Source of the DNA: Tistrella mobilis KA081020-065
GTDB taxonomy: Bacteria; Pseudomonadota; Alphaproteobacteria; Tistrellales; Tistrellaceae
NCBI RefSeq assembly: GCF_000264455.2
Contig: NC_017956.1
Span: forward strand, 3,578,001 to 3,642,000
Length of the DNA stretch: 64,000 nt
Direction: 5' to 3'
The translations under genes were made by a program, and so were the position numbers. Shown here one piece after another: positions 18,825 to 28,009 of the stretch (positions are counted from its first letter, which is position 1; every line of letters starts with the position of its first letter). The notes beneath the pieces were generated by a model. That model did no database searches. It was given only the letters and a program-made list of their open reading frames with translations, and was not told where the DNA came from.

Positions 18825-20008
18825 ATCACCGATCCGCCCTGGGCCAGGGCGAGGCCGGCCACCAGAACCACGCAGGCGGCGGCGAGCAGCCGGGTGCCCG
18901 GGCCTTCCGACAGCCGGAACAGCGCCGCCGCCGCAACCCCGTACAGGATCAGGAAATTCTGTCCGGCGATGCCGAGCAGGACATCGACCCGGCTGAAGCC
19001 GGCCGCGTCGGCGGCGATCACCGCCAGCAACACCACGACCAGTACACCGGCCGCCCTGACCGGCTGGTCGCCCCGCAGGCCGGCCAGCGCCGACGGCAGG
19101 GTGCCGGCGCGGGCGAGGGCGAAAATCATCCGCGACACGCCCCAGATGGCGGCAGCCAGATTGGCCAGGATCATCACGGTCACGACCGCCGCCACCGCCC
19201 GGCCGCCGACAGCCCCGAACCGGCCGTCCATGATCGCCGCGAACGGGGTTTCGAACCGGCCGTCCAGATCGCGGGTCTGGGCGATCCAGGCCATGACCAG
19301 GTAGAGCACCACCGCCACCACGAAAGACAGCGCCATCGCCCGCGGGAAATCCCGGGCCGGGTCGCGGAACTCCTCCGACAGGTTGGACGCGATCTCCCAG
19401 CCCGTGAAGGCGAAGAAGATCATCATGAACGGCGCCAGAGCCAGCCCCCAGTCCACTTGGTCCGGCAGCAGCGGCAGGGGGGTGGCGGCTTCCGGGACCA
19501 GCACGGCGCCGGTCACCGCAATCGCGCCCAGCAGCACCAGCAGCACGGCCGCCATCGCCTGGTTGACCCTGGCGGCCCCCGCGGCCGACAGCAGGTTCAC
19601 CGCAAACCCCGCCGTGACCAGCCCCGCCGCCCAGGCATGCGGGCTGCCGCCCACCGCACCCGCGGCATAATACCCGCCGGTCAGCGCGATCGAGGGCAGG
19701 CCGATCGCCACCGCCCCCAGCAGGATGAAGGACGAGGCCGGCGCCCAGGCGGGGCCGAAGGCGCGGGCGGCGAAATGGCCGATGCCGCCCGCATCCGGAA
19801 ACCGCCGCCCCAGGATCACGAACACCGCAAGCAGCGGCAGGGCGGCGAGCGCACAGATGCCCCAGGCCAGCAGGGCATGATCGCCCGCCTGCCGCACCGC
19901 CAGGCCCGGCAGGATCAGCAGCCCCGCCCCCAGCACGATGTTCAGCATCACCGCCGCCCCTTTGAGCGGGCCCAGATTGCGTGCGAGTTCGCGGCCGCCC
20001 TCGCTCAT
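18713..20008 (-). CDS. APC-family amino acid permease
   Basis: A 431-residue inner-membrane permease with about 12 hydrophobic segments. The start GPLKGAAVMLNIVLGAGLLILPGLA is the TM1 signature of the amino acid-polyamine-organocation family, and FFAFTGWEIASNLSEEFRDPARDFPRA matches TM6 and the following loop. The ATG at 20008 is chosen because GGAGG precedes it and TM1 starts soon after; an upstream start would add 52 low-complexity residues. It overlaps the cupin gene by four bases and is the last gene of the YqcI/YcgG-cupin-permease unit. Confidence 0.88.
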   Translation of the reverse strand: MSEGGRELARNLGPLKGAAVMLNIVLGAGLLILPGLAVRQAGDHALLAWGICALAALPLLAVFVILGRRFPDAGGIGHFAARAFGPAWAPASSFILLGAVAIGLPSIALTGGYYAAGAVGGSPHAWAAGLVTAGFAVNLLSAAGAARVNQAMAAVLLVLLGAIAVTGAVLVPEAATPLPLLPDQVDWGLALAPFMMIFFAFTGWEIASNLSEEFRDPARDFPRAMALSFVVAVVLYLVMAWIAQTRDLDGRFETPFAAIMDGRFGAVGGRAVAAVVTVMILANLAAAIWGVSRMIFALARAGTLPSALAGLRGDQPVRAAGVLVVVLLAVIAADAAGFSRVDVLLGIAGQNFLILYGVAAAALFRLSEGPGTRLLAAACVVLVAGLALAQGGSVIYPLVLAALGLAVQRRPAAMSKLRAAPPKADRSNRTR

Positions 20009-20343
20009 GCGGTCCCTCCTCCTCCCAGCTCCACGATGCGGGGCGCGATCAGATAGACTACGCCCCCCTCCAGCGCCACCGAACCGTGGCGGATACCGGC
20101 CGGCAGCCGGATCACATCGCCCTGGCGGCAGAGGGTCTCGGTGTTGCCGGACGCGTCCGCCCAATAGAATCGCAGGCTCCCCTCCAGGATCACCAGGGTC
20201 TCGTCCACCGGATGGGCATGCCAGGCATGTTCCTTGCCCGGCCGGTCGCGCTGCACCTCGACCGCCCCCTGTTCCGGCATCAGCGTCCGGATCAGGTCAG
20301 GCAGGGCCGGCGGGGTCAGGTGGCGGGTCAGGATCTCGACCAT
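20005..20343 (-). CDS. Small cupin-domain protein
   Basis: A 112-residue single-domain cupin. Motif 1 is HAHPVDETLVILEGSLRF and motif 2 is GDVIRLPAGIRHGSVALEGG, so metal-binding histidines are present. It lies 3 bases after the GntA-like gene and overlaps the permease by 4 bases, which is strong evidence of joint function. The role is unknown; it may act on the N-oxygenated product or be a metal-dependent isomerase or sensor. Confidence 0.85.
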   Translation of the reverse strand: MVEILTRHLTPPALPDLIRTLMPEQGAVEVQRDRPGKEHAWHAHPVDETLVILEGSLRFYWADASGNTETLCRQGDVIRLPAGIRHGSVALEGGVVYLIAPRIVELGGGGTA

Positions 20344-20346
20344 GGC

Positions 20347-21129
20347 TCAGACCACCTCCGCATCGGTATCCCTGAGCCGCGCAAACGGGCAGGCGGGTGC
20401 CGGCCGGTTGGCGTCGTCCAGGAAATACTGGCGATGCTCGCGGGTCTCGGGTGCGCCATAGCGGCCGAGATCGGGCGAGGCCGGCAGCATGTCGAAGGCG
20501 ACCAGCCGCCGACGCACCTTGGCGAACGACGTCGCGGCAGCCTGTTCCGTCCCCAGGATTTTGTCGAACACCCAGCGCGGCTGGAAGGTCAGCATGAAGG
20601 TGCTGGACCGCCGGCTCTGGCGGGCGATATGGGCGGGGGTGTTGCAGACCACGAAGACCGGCTCGCCCGCGAAGCAGAACTCCCAGAGCGGTTCATCGGT
20701 GCCGGCTGGAATCTCCGCCGGCCAGGGCGCCGCATCGCGCCGGGCCAGCGCCGCCAGCAGCCCCCACATCCGCGCCCGGTATTCCTCGATCCCGGCCACG
20801 CGGCCGGGGCGGAAGAAGGCGACCAGAGAGGCATGGGGCCCGAAGCTGCGGGCCTCGGCCACGAAACGGCCCAGCGCCGCGGCCAGCCGGTCGGCCGCCG
20901 GCCCGTCGGGATCGGCGGCCTCGTCGTCGATGAACAGATAGCGCAGCTGGTCGGTCTCGAAGCCCTTCACCCCGAAGACGCAGGGGAAAGGCCGGACCGG
21001 GCTCGAGATGGTGGTGGCGAATTCGTCATACACCACCCGCTGCCAGCTGCCCGCAGGCAGCCGGCCGGCAAGATCGTCGCGCGAGAGATAGGGCGCGGGT
21101 GCAGCGGACATCGGTCCCGTATCGAACAT
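20347..21129 (-). CDS. YqcI/YcgG family heme N-oxygenase (GntA-like)
   Basis: A 260-residue protein of the YqcI/YcgG family. Known members are heme enzymes that N-hydroxylate guanidino compounds (GntA in guanitoxin and DcsA in D-cycloserine synthesis). Family blocks seen: FPCVFGVKGFETDQLRYLF, WEFCFAGEPVFVVCNTPAH, SRRSSTFMLTFQPRWVFDKI, RRRLVAFDMLPASPDLGRYG and EHRQYFLDD. The start at 21129 follows GGGAAG. It leads an operon with a cupin and an amino acid permease and is divergent from an AsnC/Lrp regulator, so an amino acid or a derivative is the likely substrate. The particular substrate is not known. Confidence 0.82.
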   Translation of the reverse strand: MFDTGPMSAAPAPYLSRDDLAGRLPAGSWQRVVYDEFATTISSPVRPFPCVFGVKGFETDQLRYLFIDDEAADPDGPAADRLAAALGRFVAEARSFGPHASLVAFFRPGRVAGIEEYRARMWGLLAALARRDAAPWPAEIPAGTDEPLWEFCFAGEPVFVVCNTPAHIARQSRRSSTFMLTFQPRWVFDKILGTEQAAATSFAKVRRRLVAFDMLPASPDLGRYGAPETREHRQYFLDDANRPAPACPFARLRDTDAEVV

Positions 21130-21266
21130 GATGTCTTCCCATGACTGGCGATGGCGGGGGTACGGCCGCAGGCCCCGCAAATCGACGTCCCCACATCGAT
21201 TTGGAAGCTATAAGTTGCGACCGCAGTCACCGCACACTTAACCGTTGCATTGCTCGCCAGACCAGA

Positions 21267-21279
21267 GTTCAAATTGAAC
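21267..21279. promoter_or_regulatory. Dyad in the AsnC/GntA-like divergent promoter
   Basis: GTTCAA-A-TTGAAC is a perfect 6-bp inverted repeat around one central base in an AT-rich island between the divergent genes. Position and symmetry suit an Lrp/AsnC operator. The regulator next to it is the obvious candidate. Confidence 0.45.
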
Positions 21280-21347
21280 ACTTCCTACCATAATGAAACC
21301 CTTGGGCAATAACCAGGGGGCACGCATCCGCACCGGAACCCATGATC

Positions 21348-21839
21348 ATGTCTCAGGACCAGGCCTCACCCGGCCGGCGCCGCAACGCGCCGGAGCCGTC
21401 CCTGAGCGAGACCGATCTGCAGCTGATCGACCTGCTGCGTGAAGACGCCCGCCGCAGCATCAGCACGCTGGCCGCCCTGATCGGCACCTCGCGTCCCGCC
21501 ATCCGCCGCCGGATCGATCGCCTGCAGGCGCAGGGGGTTATCCGCCGCTTCACGGTCGAAACCGCCCTGCCGGCAGCCACCACCGCAGATCGCGGCATCG
21601 ACGCCCTGTTCTCGATCGTCGCCCGCACCGGCAGCCATCGCGGCCTGCTCGCCACCATCCGCCAGCGCCCGGAATGCCGCGCCGCCTGGGCGGTGACCGG
21701 CACGCCCGACCTGATCATCATCGTCCACTGCCTGTCGGTCGCAGCCCTCGACGGCCTGCGCGACCACCTGGCCCGGCACACCGCGGTCAAGTCGGTCTCG
21801 ACCGCGGTGATCCTCGACGGCTGGCAGCGCGACGGCTGA
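21348..21839 (+). CDS. Lrp/AsnC-family transcriptional regulator
   Basis: A 163-residue regulator. The N-terminal helix-turn-helix reads SETDLQLIDLLREDARRSISTLAALIGTSRPAIRRRIDRLQAQGVIRRF, and the C-terminal RAM domain has the AWAVTGTPDLIIIVHC ligand-binding segment. ATG 21348 is preferred over 21342 because GGAA then sits at a suitable distance. It is divergent from the N-oxygenase operon and convergent with pdxY, so it probably controls the former in response to an amino acid. Confidence 0.9.
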   Translation: MSQDQASPGRRRNAPEPSLSETDLQLIDLLREDARRSISTLAALIGTSRPAIRRRIDRLQAQGVIRRFTVETALPAATTADRGIDALFSIVARTGSHRGLLATIRQRPECRAAWAVTGTPDLIIIVHCLSVAALDGLRDHLARHTAVKSVSTAVILDGWQRDG

Positions 21840-21857
21840 GGTGGCGACCGGCCGATG

Positions 21858-22724
21858 TCAGAGCGGATGGACCCCGACCGCACGGTAATCGGCGGCCAGC
21901 ATCGCCTCCTGCGCCGCCACCAGGGCCAGTTCCGGCCCGCCCAGCTTGCGGCTTTCCTCCACCACCGCCCAGGTGGCGGCGACCGCCCGGCGGATGGCGC
22001 GGGACAGGTCGCGATGGGCCAGCCAGTCGGCGAGCAGCACGGCCGAGAACATGTCGCCGGTGCCCGAGAAATGGACCGGCACCAGTGGGGTCTCGATCCG
22101 GAAGCGGCCGGCGCGGCCGACCGCGATCACCTCCACCGACCCCGCCGCCGTCTCGGCGACCTTGACCGAGGTCGCCACCGCCATCTCGGGCCCCATGGCC
22201 GCCAGCCGGTCCAGCGCCTCGATCACCTCGGCGCGGGTGTGGGTGTGGCGGCCGGTCAGATGGTCGAGTTCGAAATGATTGGGCACCACCAGATTGGCGC
22301 GCGGCAGCAGATGTTCGACCATCGCCTCGGCCACGCCCGGCTGGACATAGCGCCCGCCCGGATAGTCGCCGATCACCGGATCGAACAGATAGAAGGCCCC
22401 GGGCACCCGCCGGCGGACCCGGTCCACCGCCTCAGCCGCCACGCTCACCTGGCCGGCACTGCCGAAATAACCGGTCAGCACGGCGCGCACGAAACCGAGC
22501 CCGCCGCCAGCCTCTTCGGGCAGGGCGTCCAGCCCCTCGACGATGCCGCGCATCTCGGTCTCGTCGATCACGGTGCCCCGCCAGCCGGGATAGCGGGGGT
22601 TGCTGCTGAACCGCACCGTGTCGATCGGGCAGACCTCCTGGCCCAGCCGCTCCAGCGGCAGTGTGGCGGCGCAGTTGCCGACATGGCCGAAGCTCACCCG
22701 TGACTGGATGCTGAGGACAGTCAT
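21858..22724 (-). CDS. pdxY: Pyridoxal kinase PdxY
   Basis: A 288-residue PfkB/ribokinase-superfamily kinase that phosphorylates pyridoxal in vitamin B6 salvage. It starts MTVLSIQSRVSFGHVGNCAA, has the PNHFELDHLTG segment and the catalytic GTGDMFSAVLLADWLA, all PdxY-like. The start at 22724 is used because the family begins there. It is convergent with the AsnC gene. Confidence 0.9.
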   Translation of the reverse strand: MTVLSIQSRVSFGHVGNCAATLPLERLGQEVCPIDTVRFSSNPRYPGWRGTVIDETEMRGIVEGLDALPEEAGGGLGFVRAVLTGYFGSAGQVSVAAEAVDRVRRRVPGAFYLFDPVIGDYPGGRYVQPGVAEAMVEHLLPRANLVVPNHFELDHLTGRHTHTRAEVIEALDRLAAMGPEMAVATSVKVAETAAGSVEVIAVGRAGRFRIETPLVPVHFSGTGDMFSAVLLADWLAHRDLSRAIRRAVAATWAVVEESRKLGGPELALVAAQEAMLAADYRAVGVHPL

Positions 22725-23171
22725 CGGCGGTACTCCCAAAACGCAGGGTCCGGCAGCGCATGCGGTATCGCCCGGGCTGCACCGGACATAGAGGGGATCA
22801 GGGGCGGGAGACGGAAGTCGGGGGTGGCGACCGGCTTCCGGCGGCAGCCCGTGTTCGCAGGCGCCGCGGACCTGGATGCTTGCACGGCCGGGCCGGAGGC
22901 TTCAACCCCTGCGCACCGTCGGCGGCTGCAGCCCGGACCTGCACATCCTGCAGGCGCGGGTCGGCAACTTTGTTGCGTTGCGGAACGGATCTGCGCAACG
23001 CTTTCGCAGCGGCACAAGGTGGTTTATAGTCGCGCGCGAGCCGGCCGGGCCTTCTTCCCGTCCCGCCGCACGGATCCCTGCCCGCGGATCCGGCGCCGCG
23101 GGGGCGGCCTTCTCGGGGTCCGGCCGGGGATCGCCTTTCCACCATTCACCCCAGCCACGGAAGCCCGCGAC
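22725..23171. other. Long intergenic region between pdxY and the malyl-CoA gene
   Basis: No gene is supported here. Besides the pdxY 5' region it holds an 8-bp dyad (22975-22982 and 22994-23001) next to a promoter-like pair, described separately. The remaining sequence shows nothing recognisable. Confidence 0.5.
22975..23030 (+). promoter_or_regulatory. Dyad plus promoter upstream of malyl-CoA/mesaconyl-CoA genes
   Basis: GCGTTGCG and CGCAACGC form a perfect inverted repeat with an 11-base spacer. Directly downstream are a weak -35 (TTCGCA, 23003-23008) and a good -10 (TATAGT, 23025-23030) with a 16-base spacer. The dyad sits where an activator would bind. Regulators of propionyl-CoA and ethylmalonyl-CoA genes (PccR/ScfR family) bind TTGC-type inverted repeats, so one of these is the suggested factor. 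Confidence 0.45.
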
Positions 23172-24044
23172 ATGGCCAAGACCAATCGTCCCCGCCGCAG
23201 CATGCTTTATATGCCGGGTGCCAATACCCGCGCCCTCGACAAGGCCCGGAGCCTCGCGGCCGACGCGCTGATCCTGGACCTGGAAGACAGCTGCGCGCCG
23301 GATGCGAAGGATGCCGCCCGCGCCAATGTGGTGGCGGCACTGGCCGAGGGTGGCTATGGCAATCGCGAGCTGATCATGCGCGTCAATGCGCTCACCACCC
23401 CCTGGGGCCATGCGGATCTGGTCGCGGCGGCGAAGAGCGGCGCCCATGGCGTGCTGATCCCCAAGGTCGACGGTGCCGAAGGCGTGCGTCAGGCGGAAGC
23501 GGTACTGCGCGATGCGGGGGCGCCCGACGATCTGAAGCTGTGGGTGATGATGGAAACCCCGCTCGCCATCCTGAGGGCCGAAGAAGTCGCCGGCGCCACT
23601 CCGCGCCTTGCCGGCCTGGTGCTCGGCACCTCGGATCTCGCCAAGGATCTCCACTGCGCCCATACCCCGGAGCGCCTGCCCTTCCTCGCCAGCCTGTCGC
23701 TGTGCATCCTGGCCGCCCGCGCCTTCGACCTCGCGGTCATGGACGGCGTGCACCTGGATCTGGACGACGAAGAGGGCTTCGCCCGCGTCTGCCGCCAGGG
23801 TGCGGAACTCGGCATGGACGGCAAGACCCTGATCCATCCCAAGCAGCTCGCCGCCGCCAACGAGGCCTTCGGCCCGTCGGAGGCCGATATCGCCAAGGCC
23901 GAAAAGATCATTGCCGCCCATCAGGCCGCCACAGCCGAAGGCAAGGGTGTGGTCGTGGTCGACGGCAAGCTGGTCGAGAACCTGCATGTGGTCGGCGCGC
24001 GCCGCCTGCTCGACATGGCAGAGCAGATCAAGACCCTGGGCTGA
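23172..24044 (+). CDS. mcl2: CitE-like (3S)-malyl-CoA thioesterase/lyase (Mcl2 type)
   Basis: A 290-residue HpcH/HpaI-fold protein. It has RRSMLYMPGANTRALDKARSL, LILDLEDSCAPDAK (Mg2+ ligand region), VLIPKVDG and GLVLGTSDLAKDL, and IHPKQLAAANEAFGPS near the end. The LYMPGxNxRALxKA opening is more like malyl-CoA thioesterase Mcl2 than lyase Mcl1, from memory of those families. In the ethylmalonyl-CoA pathway these enzymes split methylmalyl-CoA and hydrolyse malyl-CoA. mesaconyl-CoA hydratase follows after 10 bases. Confidence 0.85.
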   Translation: MAKTNRPRRSMLYMPGANTRALDKARSLAADALILDLEDSCAPDAKDAARANVVAALAEGGYGNRELIMRVNALTTPWGHADLVAAAKSGAHGVLIPKVDGAEGVRQAEAVLRDAGAPDDLKLWVMMETPLAILRAEEVAGATPRLAGLVLGTSDLAKDLHCAHTPERLPFLASLSLCILAARAFDLAVMDGVHLDLDDEEGFARVCRQGAELGMDGKTLIHPKQLAAANEAFGPSEADIAKAEKIIAAHQAATAEGKGVVVVDGKLVENLHVVGARRLLDMAEQIKTLG

Positions 24045-24054
24045 GGCGGAACCG

Positions 24055-25122
24055 ATGGCACAGAAGACCAATCCCGGCCGCTTCTTCGAAGACTTCACCC
24101 TGGGTGAGGAAATCGTCCACGCCACCCCGCGCACGGTGACCGAGGGCGACCAGTCGCTCTATACCGCGCTCTACGGCACCCGCTTCGCAGTGAATTCCTC
24201 GGCCGAATTCGCCCGCAGCCTGGGTCTCGGCGGCGCGCCGATCGACGATCTGCTCGTCTTCCACATCGTCTTCGGCAAGACCGTCCCCGACATCTCGCTG
24301 AACGCGGTCGCCAATCTGGGCTATGCCGGCGGCCGGTTCGGCGTGCCGGTCTTTGCCGGCGACACGCTTTCCACCCGCTCCACCGTCATCGGCCTCAAGC
24401 CCAACGGCAACGGCCAGACCGGTGTGGTCTGGGTGCGCTCCACCGGGCGCAATCAGCGGGGCGAGATGGTGCTGGACTACGTCCGCTGGGTGATGGTGAA
24501 GCGCCGCGCCCCCGGCACTGATGTCTCCGCCACCCATGACTGCCCGCCATCCGATCTGCCCAAGGCGGTGGATGCCAGCGATCTGGTGGTGCCGACTGAC
24601 CTCGACGCCCGCGGCTTTGATTTCGCCCTCTCGGGGGAGCCGCACGCCTTCGAGGACTACACCCCCGGCGAGCGCATCGATCATGTCGACGGCATGACCA
24701 TCGAAGAAGCCGAGCATCAGATCGCGACACGCCTCTATCAGAATACCGCCAAGGTCCATTTCAACCAGCTGGAAGCCAATGGCAACCGCTTCGGCCGGCG
24801 GCTGATCTATGGCGGTCACATCATCAGCCTGGCCCGGTCGCTGTCGTTCAACGGCCTGGCCAATGTGGTGCGGGTGGCGGCGATCAATGCCGGTGCCCAT
24901 GCCAACCCCACCTTCGCCGGCGACACCATCCACGCCTGGTCCGAAGTGATCTCGGCCGACGCCCTGCCCGGGCGCACCGATCTGGGTGTATTGCGACTGC
25001 GTCTCATTGCCACCAAGAATCGGGCCGCCGCCGACTTCCCGCTCAAAGATGCCGACGGCAAATATCTTGCCGACGTCGTTCTCGACCTAGATTACACCGT
25101 GCTGGTGCCGCGCCGCGGCTGA
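24055..25122 (+). CDS. mch: Mesaconyl-CoA hydratase (MaoC family)
   Basis: A 355-residue double hot-dog protein. The first half begins GRFFEDFTLGEEIVHATPRTVTEGD and has FAVNSSAEFARSLG; the second half has FEDYTPGERIDHVDGMTIEEAEH and LYQNTAKVHFNQ. This matches the mesaconyl-CoA hydratase that adds water to mesaconyl-CoA to give methylmalyl-CoA. It lies beside an Mcl-type enzyme, as in other alphaproteobacteria that assimilate acetyl-CoA by the ethylmalonyl-CoA pathway. Confidence 0.92.
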   Translation: MAQKTNPGRFFEDFTLGEEIVHATPRTVTEGDQSLYTALYGTRFAVNSSAEFARSLGLGGAPIDDLLVFHIVFGKTVPDISLNAVANLGYAGGRFGVPVFAGDTLSTRSTVIGLKPNGNGQTGVVWVRSTGRNQRGEMVLDYVRWVMVKRRAPGTDVSATHDCPPSDLPKAVDASDLVVPTDLDARGFDFALSGEPHAFEDYTPGERIDHVDGMTIEEAEHQIATRLYQNTAKVHFNQLEANGNRFGRRLIYGGHIISLARSLSFNGLANVVRVAAINAGAHANPTFAGDTIHAWSEVISADALPGRTDLGVLRLRLIATKNRAAADFPLKDADGKYLADVVLDLDYTVLVPRRG

Positions 25123-25213
25123 ACAGCGCCGCCGCCCACAACCTTCGGGCGCCCGGTTCCTGCCCCCTGTGCCTGCGCATGGCGTGGGGGGTGCGACTTT
25201 CGCCGGGCTTTCG

Positions 25214-25242
25214 TTGACTTGGGCGGCGGGTGGGCCTATTCA
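25214..25242 (+). promoter_or_regulatory. Sigma-70-type promoter of sdhCDAB
   Basis: TTGACT and TATTCA are separated by exactly 17 bases. They lie 110 bases upstream of sdhC in the only substantial gap before the operon, so this is the likely main promoter. Confidence 0.65.
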
Positions 25243-25351
25243 GTACGGCGTGACGAAAGGCGTGCGTTTTCAAGCCGTAAACGTTGAGCCGCCCGGCGGG
25301 GTATCCTCGCCATGCCGGGACGAGCCCCTGGAGTGCAGGTTCTAGAAGCCC

Positions 25352-25738
25352 ATGGCCAAGACCGACAACCGACCGCTTTCGCCGCATCTGCAGGTCTACC
25401 GCCTGCCGCTGACGGCGCTCATGTCGATCTCGCACCGCGCCACCGGCGTGGCGTTGAGCGTCGGCACCCTGCTGCTCGCCTGGTGGCTGATCGCCGCTGC
25501 GACGGGCGCTGAGTCTTTCGAAACCGTGCAGGGCTTTCTCGGCTCGTGGTTCGGCATGCTGCTGATGTTCGGCTGGACGCTGGCGCTGTTCTACCACATG
25601 GCGAACGGCATCCGGCACCTGGTCTGGGATGCAGGCTACGGCTTCGACGTCAAACAGGCCGAGAAGGTGGGCCGCATCGTTCTGGTCGCCGCCGGCGGCC
25701 TGACCCTGCTGGCCTGGATCATCGGCCTGTCGGTCTGA
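25352..25738 (+). CDS. sdhC: Succinate dehydrogenase cytochrome b556 subunit SdhC
   Basis: A 128-residue membrane anchor with three hydrophobic segments. RPLSPHLQVYRLPLTALMSISHRATGVAL is the family signature, including the quinone-site SxxHRxTG, and FYHMANGIRHLVWDAGYG holds the heme-ligand histidine. It is the first gene of sdhCDAB. Confidence 0.95.
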   Translation: MAKTDNRPLSPHLQVYRLPLTALMSISHRATGVALSVGTLLLAWWLIAAATGAESFETVQGFLGSWFGMLLMFGWTLALFYHMANGIRHLVWDAGYGFDVKQAEKVGRIVLVAAGGLTLLAWIIGLSV

Positions 25739-25787
25739 TGGGCGAGAAAAGACTGCAGAAACTGCGGCTGGTTCGAGGACGATCAAG

Positions 25788-26168
25788 ATGAGCTTGCGCA
25801 ATCCCCTCGCCCGCGTTCGCGGGCTGGGCTCGGCTAAAGAAGGTGTCCAGCACTGGTGGCTTCAGCGGGTGACCGCCATGGCCATGGTGCCGTTGACCCT
25901 GTGGTTCGTGATTTCGGTGATCGCGCATCTGGGCGCCGGCCGGCTGGAGATGGTGGACTGGATGTCCTCGCCAGTCTCCGCCGCACTGATGATCGCTTTC
26001 CTGGTCAGCCTGTTCTGGCATGCAAAACTGGGCCTGCAGGTCGTCATCGAGGATTACGTGCACAACGAGGCATGCAAGATCGCGTCGCTGACCGCCATGA
26101 CCTTCGCCGTGGTCATCGTCGGCATCGCCTGCGTCGTCTCGGTGCTGAAGCTCGCCTTCGGAGGCTGA
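25788..26168 (+). CDS. sdhD: Succinate dehydrogenase membrane anchor SdhD
   Basis: A 126-residue anchor with three hydrophobic segments. It opens with [30 protein letters not shown], typical of alphaproteobacterial SdhD, and has [17 protein letters not shown] with the heme and quinone-site residues. It follows sdhC by 49 bases and precedes sdhA by 7. Confidence 0.93.
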   Translation: MSLRNPLARVRGLGSAKEGVQHWWLQRVTAMAMVPLTLWFVISVIAHLGAGRLEMVDWMSSPVSAALMIAFLVSLFWHAKLGLQVVIEDYVHNEACKIASLTAMTFAVVIVGIACVVSVLKLAFGG

Positions 26169-26175
26169 ACGCGAA

Positions 26176-27966
26176 ATGACCACGGCTTACAAGATCATCG
26201 ACCATGAATACGACATCGTGGTCGTCGGCGCCGGCGGCGCCGGTCTGCGTGCGACCATGGGCATGGCCGCGAAGGGTCTGAAGACCGCCTGCATCACCAA
26301 GGTGTTCCCCACCCGCAGCCACACCGTGGCGGCGCAGGGCGGCATCTCGGCCGCACTCGGCAACATGGGCGAGGACGACTGGCGCTGGCACATGTACGAC
26401 ACCGTCAAGGGGTCGGACTGGCTGGGCGACCAGGACGCCATCGAATACATGTGCCGCGAGGCGATCCCGGCGATCATCGAGCTCGAACATTTCGGCGTGC
26501 CGTTCTCGCGCACCGAAGAGGGCAAGATCTATCAGCGCCCCTTCGGCGGCATGACCACCCGCTTCGGCCAGGGACGCGCCCAGCGCACCTGTGCCGCCGC
26601 CGACCGCACTGGCCACGCCATCCTGCACACCCTCTACCAGCAGGCCCTGAAGAACGACGCGGAGTTCTTCATCGAGCACTTCGCGCTCGACCTGATCATG
26701 GACGACGAGGGCGCGTGCCGCGGCGTGATGAGCTGGGATCTGGCGACCGGCATCCTGCACCGCTTCCGCTCGCATCTGGTCGTGATCGCCACCGGCGGCT
26801 ACGGCCGGGCCTATTTCTCCTGCACCTCGGCCCATACCTGCACGGGTGACGGCAATGCGATGGTGCTGCGCGCCGGCCTGCCGCTGCAGGACATGGAATT
26901 CGTGCAGTTCCACCCGACCGGCATCTACGGCGCCGGCTGCCTGATCACCGAGGGCGTGCGCGGCGAAGGCGGCTATCTCACCAACTCCAATGGTGAGCGC
27001 TTCATGGAGCGCTATGCACCCTCGGCCAAGGATCTTGCCTCACGCGACGTCGTCAGCCGCGCGATGACCATCGAGATCCGCGAGGGCCGCGGCGTCGGCA
27101 AGCGCAACGACCACATCCATCTGCACCTGGAGCATCTCGATCCCGAGATCATCCATCAGCGCCTGCCGGGCATCGCCGAAACCGCGAAGGTGTTCGCGGG
27201 CGTCGACGTGACCAAGGAGCCGATCCCGGTGCTGCCGACCGTCCATTACAACATGGGCGGCATCCCGACCAATCATCGCACCGAAGTCGTTCGTCCCACG
27301 GCCGGCAATCCGGACGAGGTCGTGCCCGGGCTGATGGCGATCGGCGAGGCGGCCTGCGTGTCGGTGCACGGCGCCAACCGTCTGGGCTCCAACTCGCTGC
27401 TCGACCTGGTGGTGTTCGGCCGCGCGGCCGCGATCCGCGCCGCCGAGATCGTCACCCCCGGCCAGCCGCACAAGGCGATCGGCGCCGATGCCTCGGAACG
27501 GGCGATCGCCCGCTTCGACAAGCTGCGCCATGCCAACGGCACCGTCTCGACCGCGGAACTCCGCGACGAGATGCAGCGCACCATGCAGAACAACTGCGCC
27601 GTCTTCCGCACCGGCGAGGTGCTGGAAGAGGGTCTGGCCGAGATGCACAAGATCTACGCCCAGCGCGACAATCTCCGCGTCACCGACCGCTCGCTGGTCT
27701 GGAACTCGGATCTGGTCGAGACGCTGGAGCTGGACAACCTTCTGGGTCAGGCGCTGGTCACCATCGCCGGTGCCGCAAACCGGCCGGAAAGCCGGGGCGC
27801 CCATGCCCGCGAGGATTATCCGGACCGCGACGACAAGGACTGGATGAAGCACACCGTCGCCTACTGCTCGGACGAGGGCGAGGTCGCCTTCGACTATCGC
27901 CCGGTGCATATGACGACGCTGACCAACGAGGTCGAGGTGTTCCCGCCGAAGGCGCGCGTCTACTGA
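26176..27966 (+). CDS. sdhA: Succinate dehydrogenase flavoprotein subunit SdhA
   Basis: The 596-residue catalytic subunit oxidises succinate to fumarate with covalent FAD. It has the dinucleotide loop [14 protein letters not shown], the FAD-linked His in [25 protein letters not shown], and [19 protein letters not shown]. The C-terminal block [22 protein letters not shown] is normal. Length is as expected. Confidence 0.98.
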   Translation: MTTAYKIIDHEYDIVVVGAGGAGLRATMGMAAKGLKTACITKVFPTRSHTVAAQGGISAALGNMGEDDWRWHMYDTVKGSDWLGDQDAIEYMCREAIPAIIELEHFGVPFSRTEEGKIYQRPFGGMTTRFGQGRAQRTCAAADRTGHAILHTLYQQALKNDAEFFIEHFALDLIMDDEGACRGVMSWDLATGILHRFRSHLVVIATGGYGRAYFSCTSAHTCTGDGNAMVLRAGLPLQDMEFVQFHPTGIYGAGCLITEGVRGEGGYLTNSNGERFMERYAPSAKDLASRDVVSRAMTIEIREGRGVGKRNDHIHLHLEHLDPEIIHQRLPGIAETAKVFAGVDVTKEPIPVLPTVHYNMGGIPTNHRTEVVRPTAGNPDEVVPGLMAIGEAACVSVHGANRLGSNSLLDLVVFGRAAAIRAAEIVTPGQPHKAIGADASERAIARFDKLRHANGTVSTAELRDEMQRTMQNNCAVFRTGEVLEEGLAEMHKIYAQRDNLRVTDRSLVWNSDLVETLELDNLLGQALVTIAGAANRPESRGAHAREDYPDRDDKDWMKHTVAYCSDEGEVAFDYRPVHMTTLTNEVEVFPPKARVY

Positions 27967-28009
27967 CGCCGCCTTAACGACCCCACGTCGACCGAGGACG
28001 AGACGAGCG

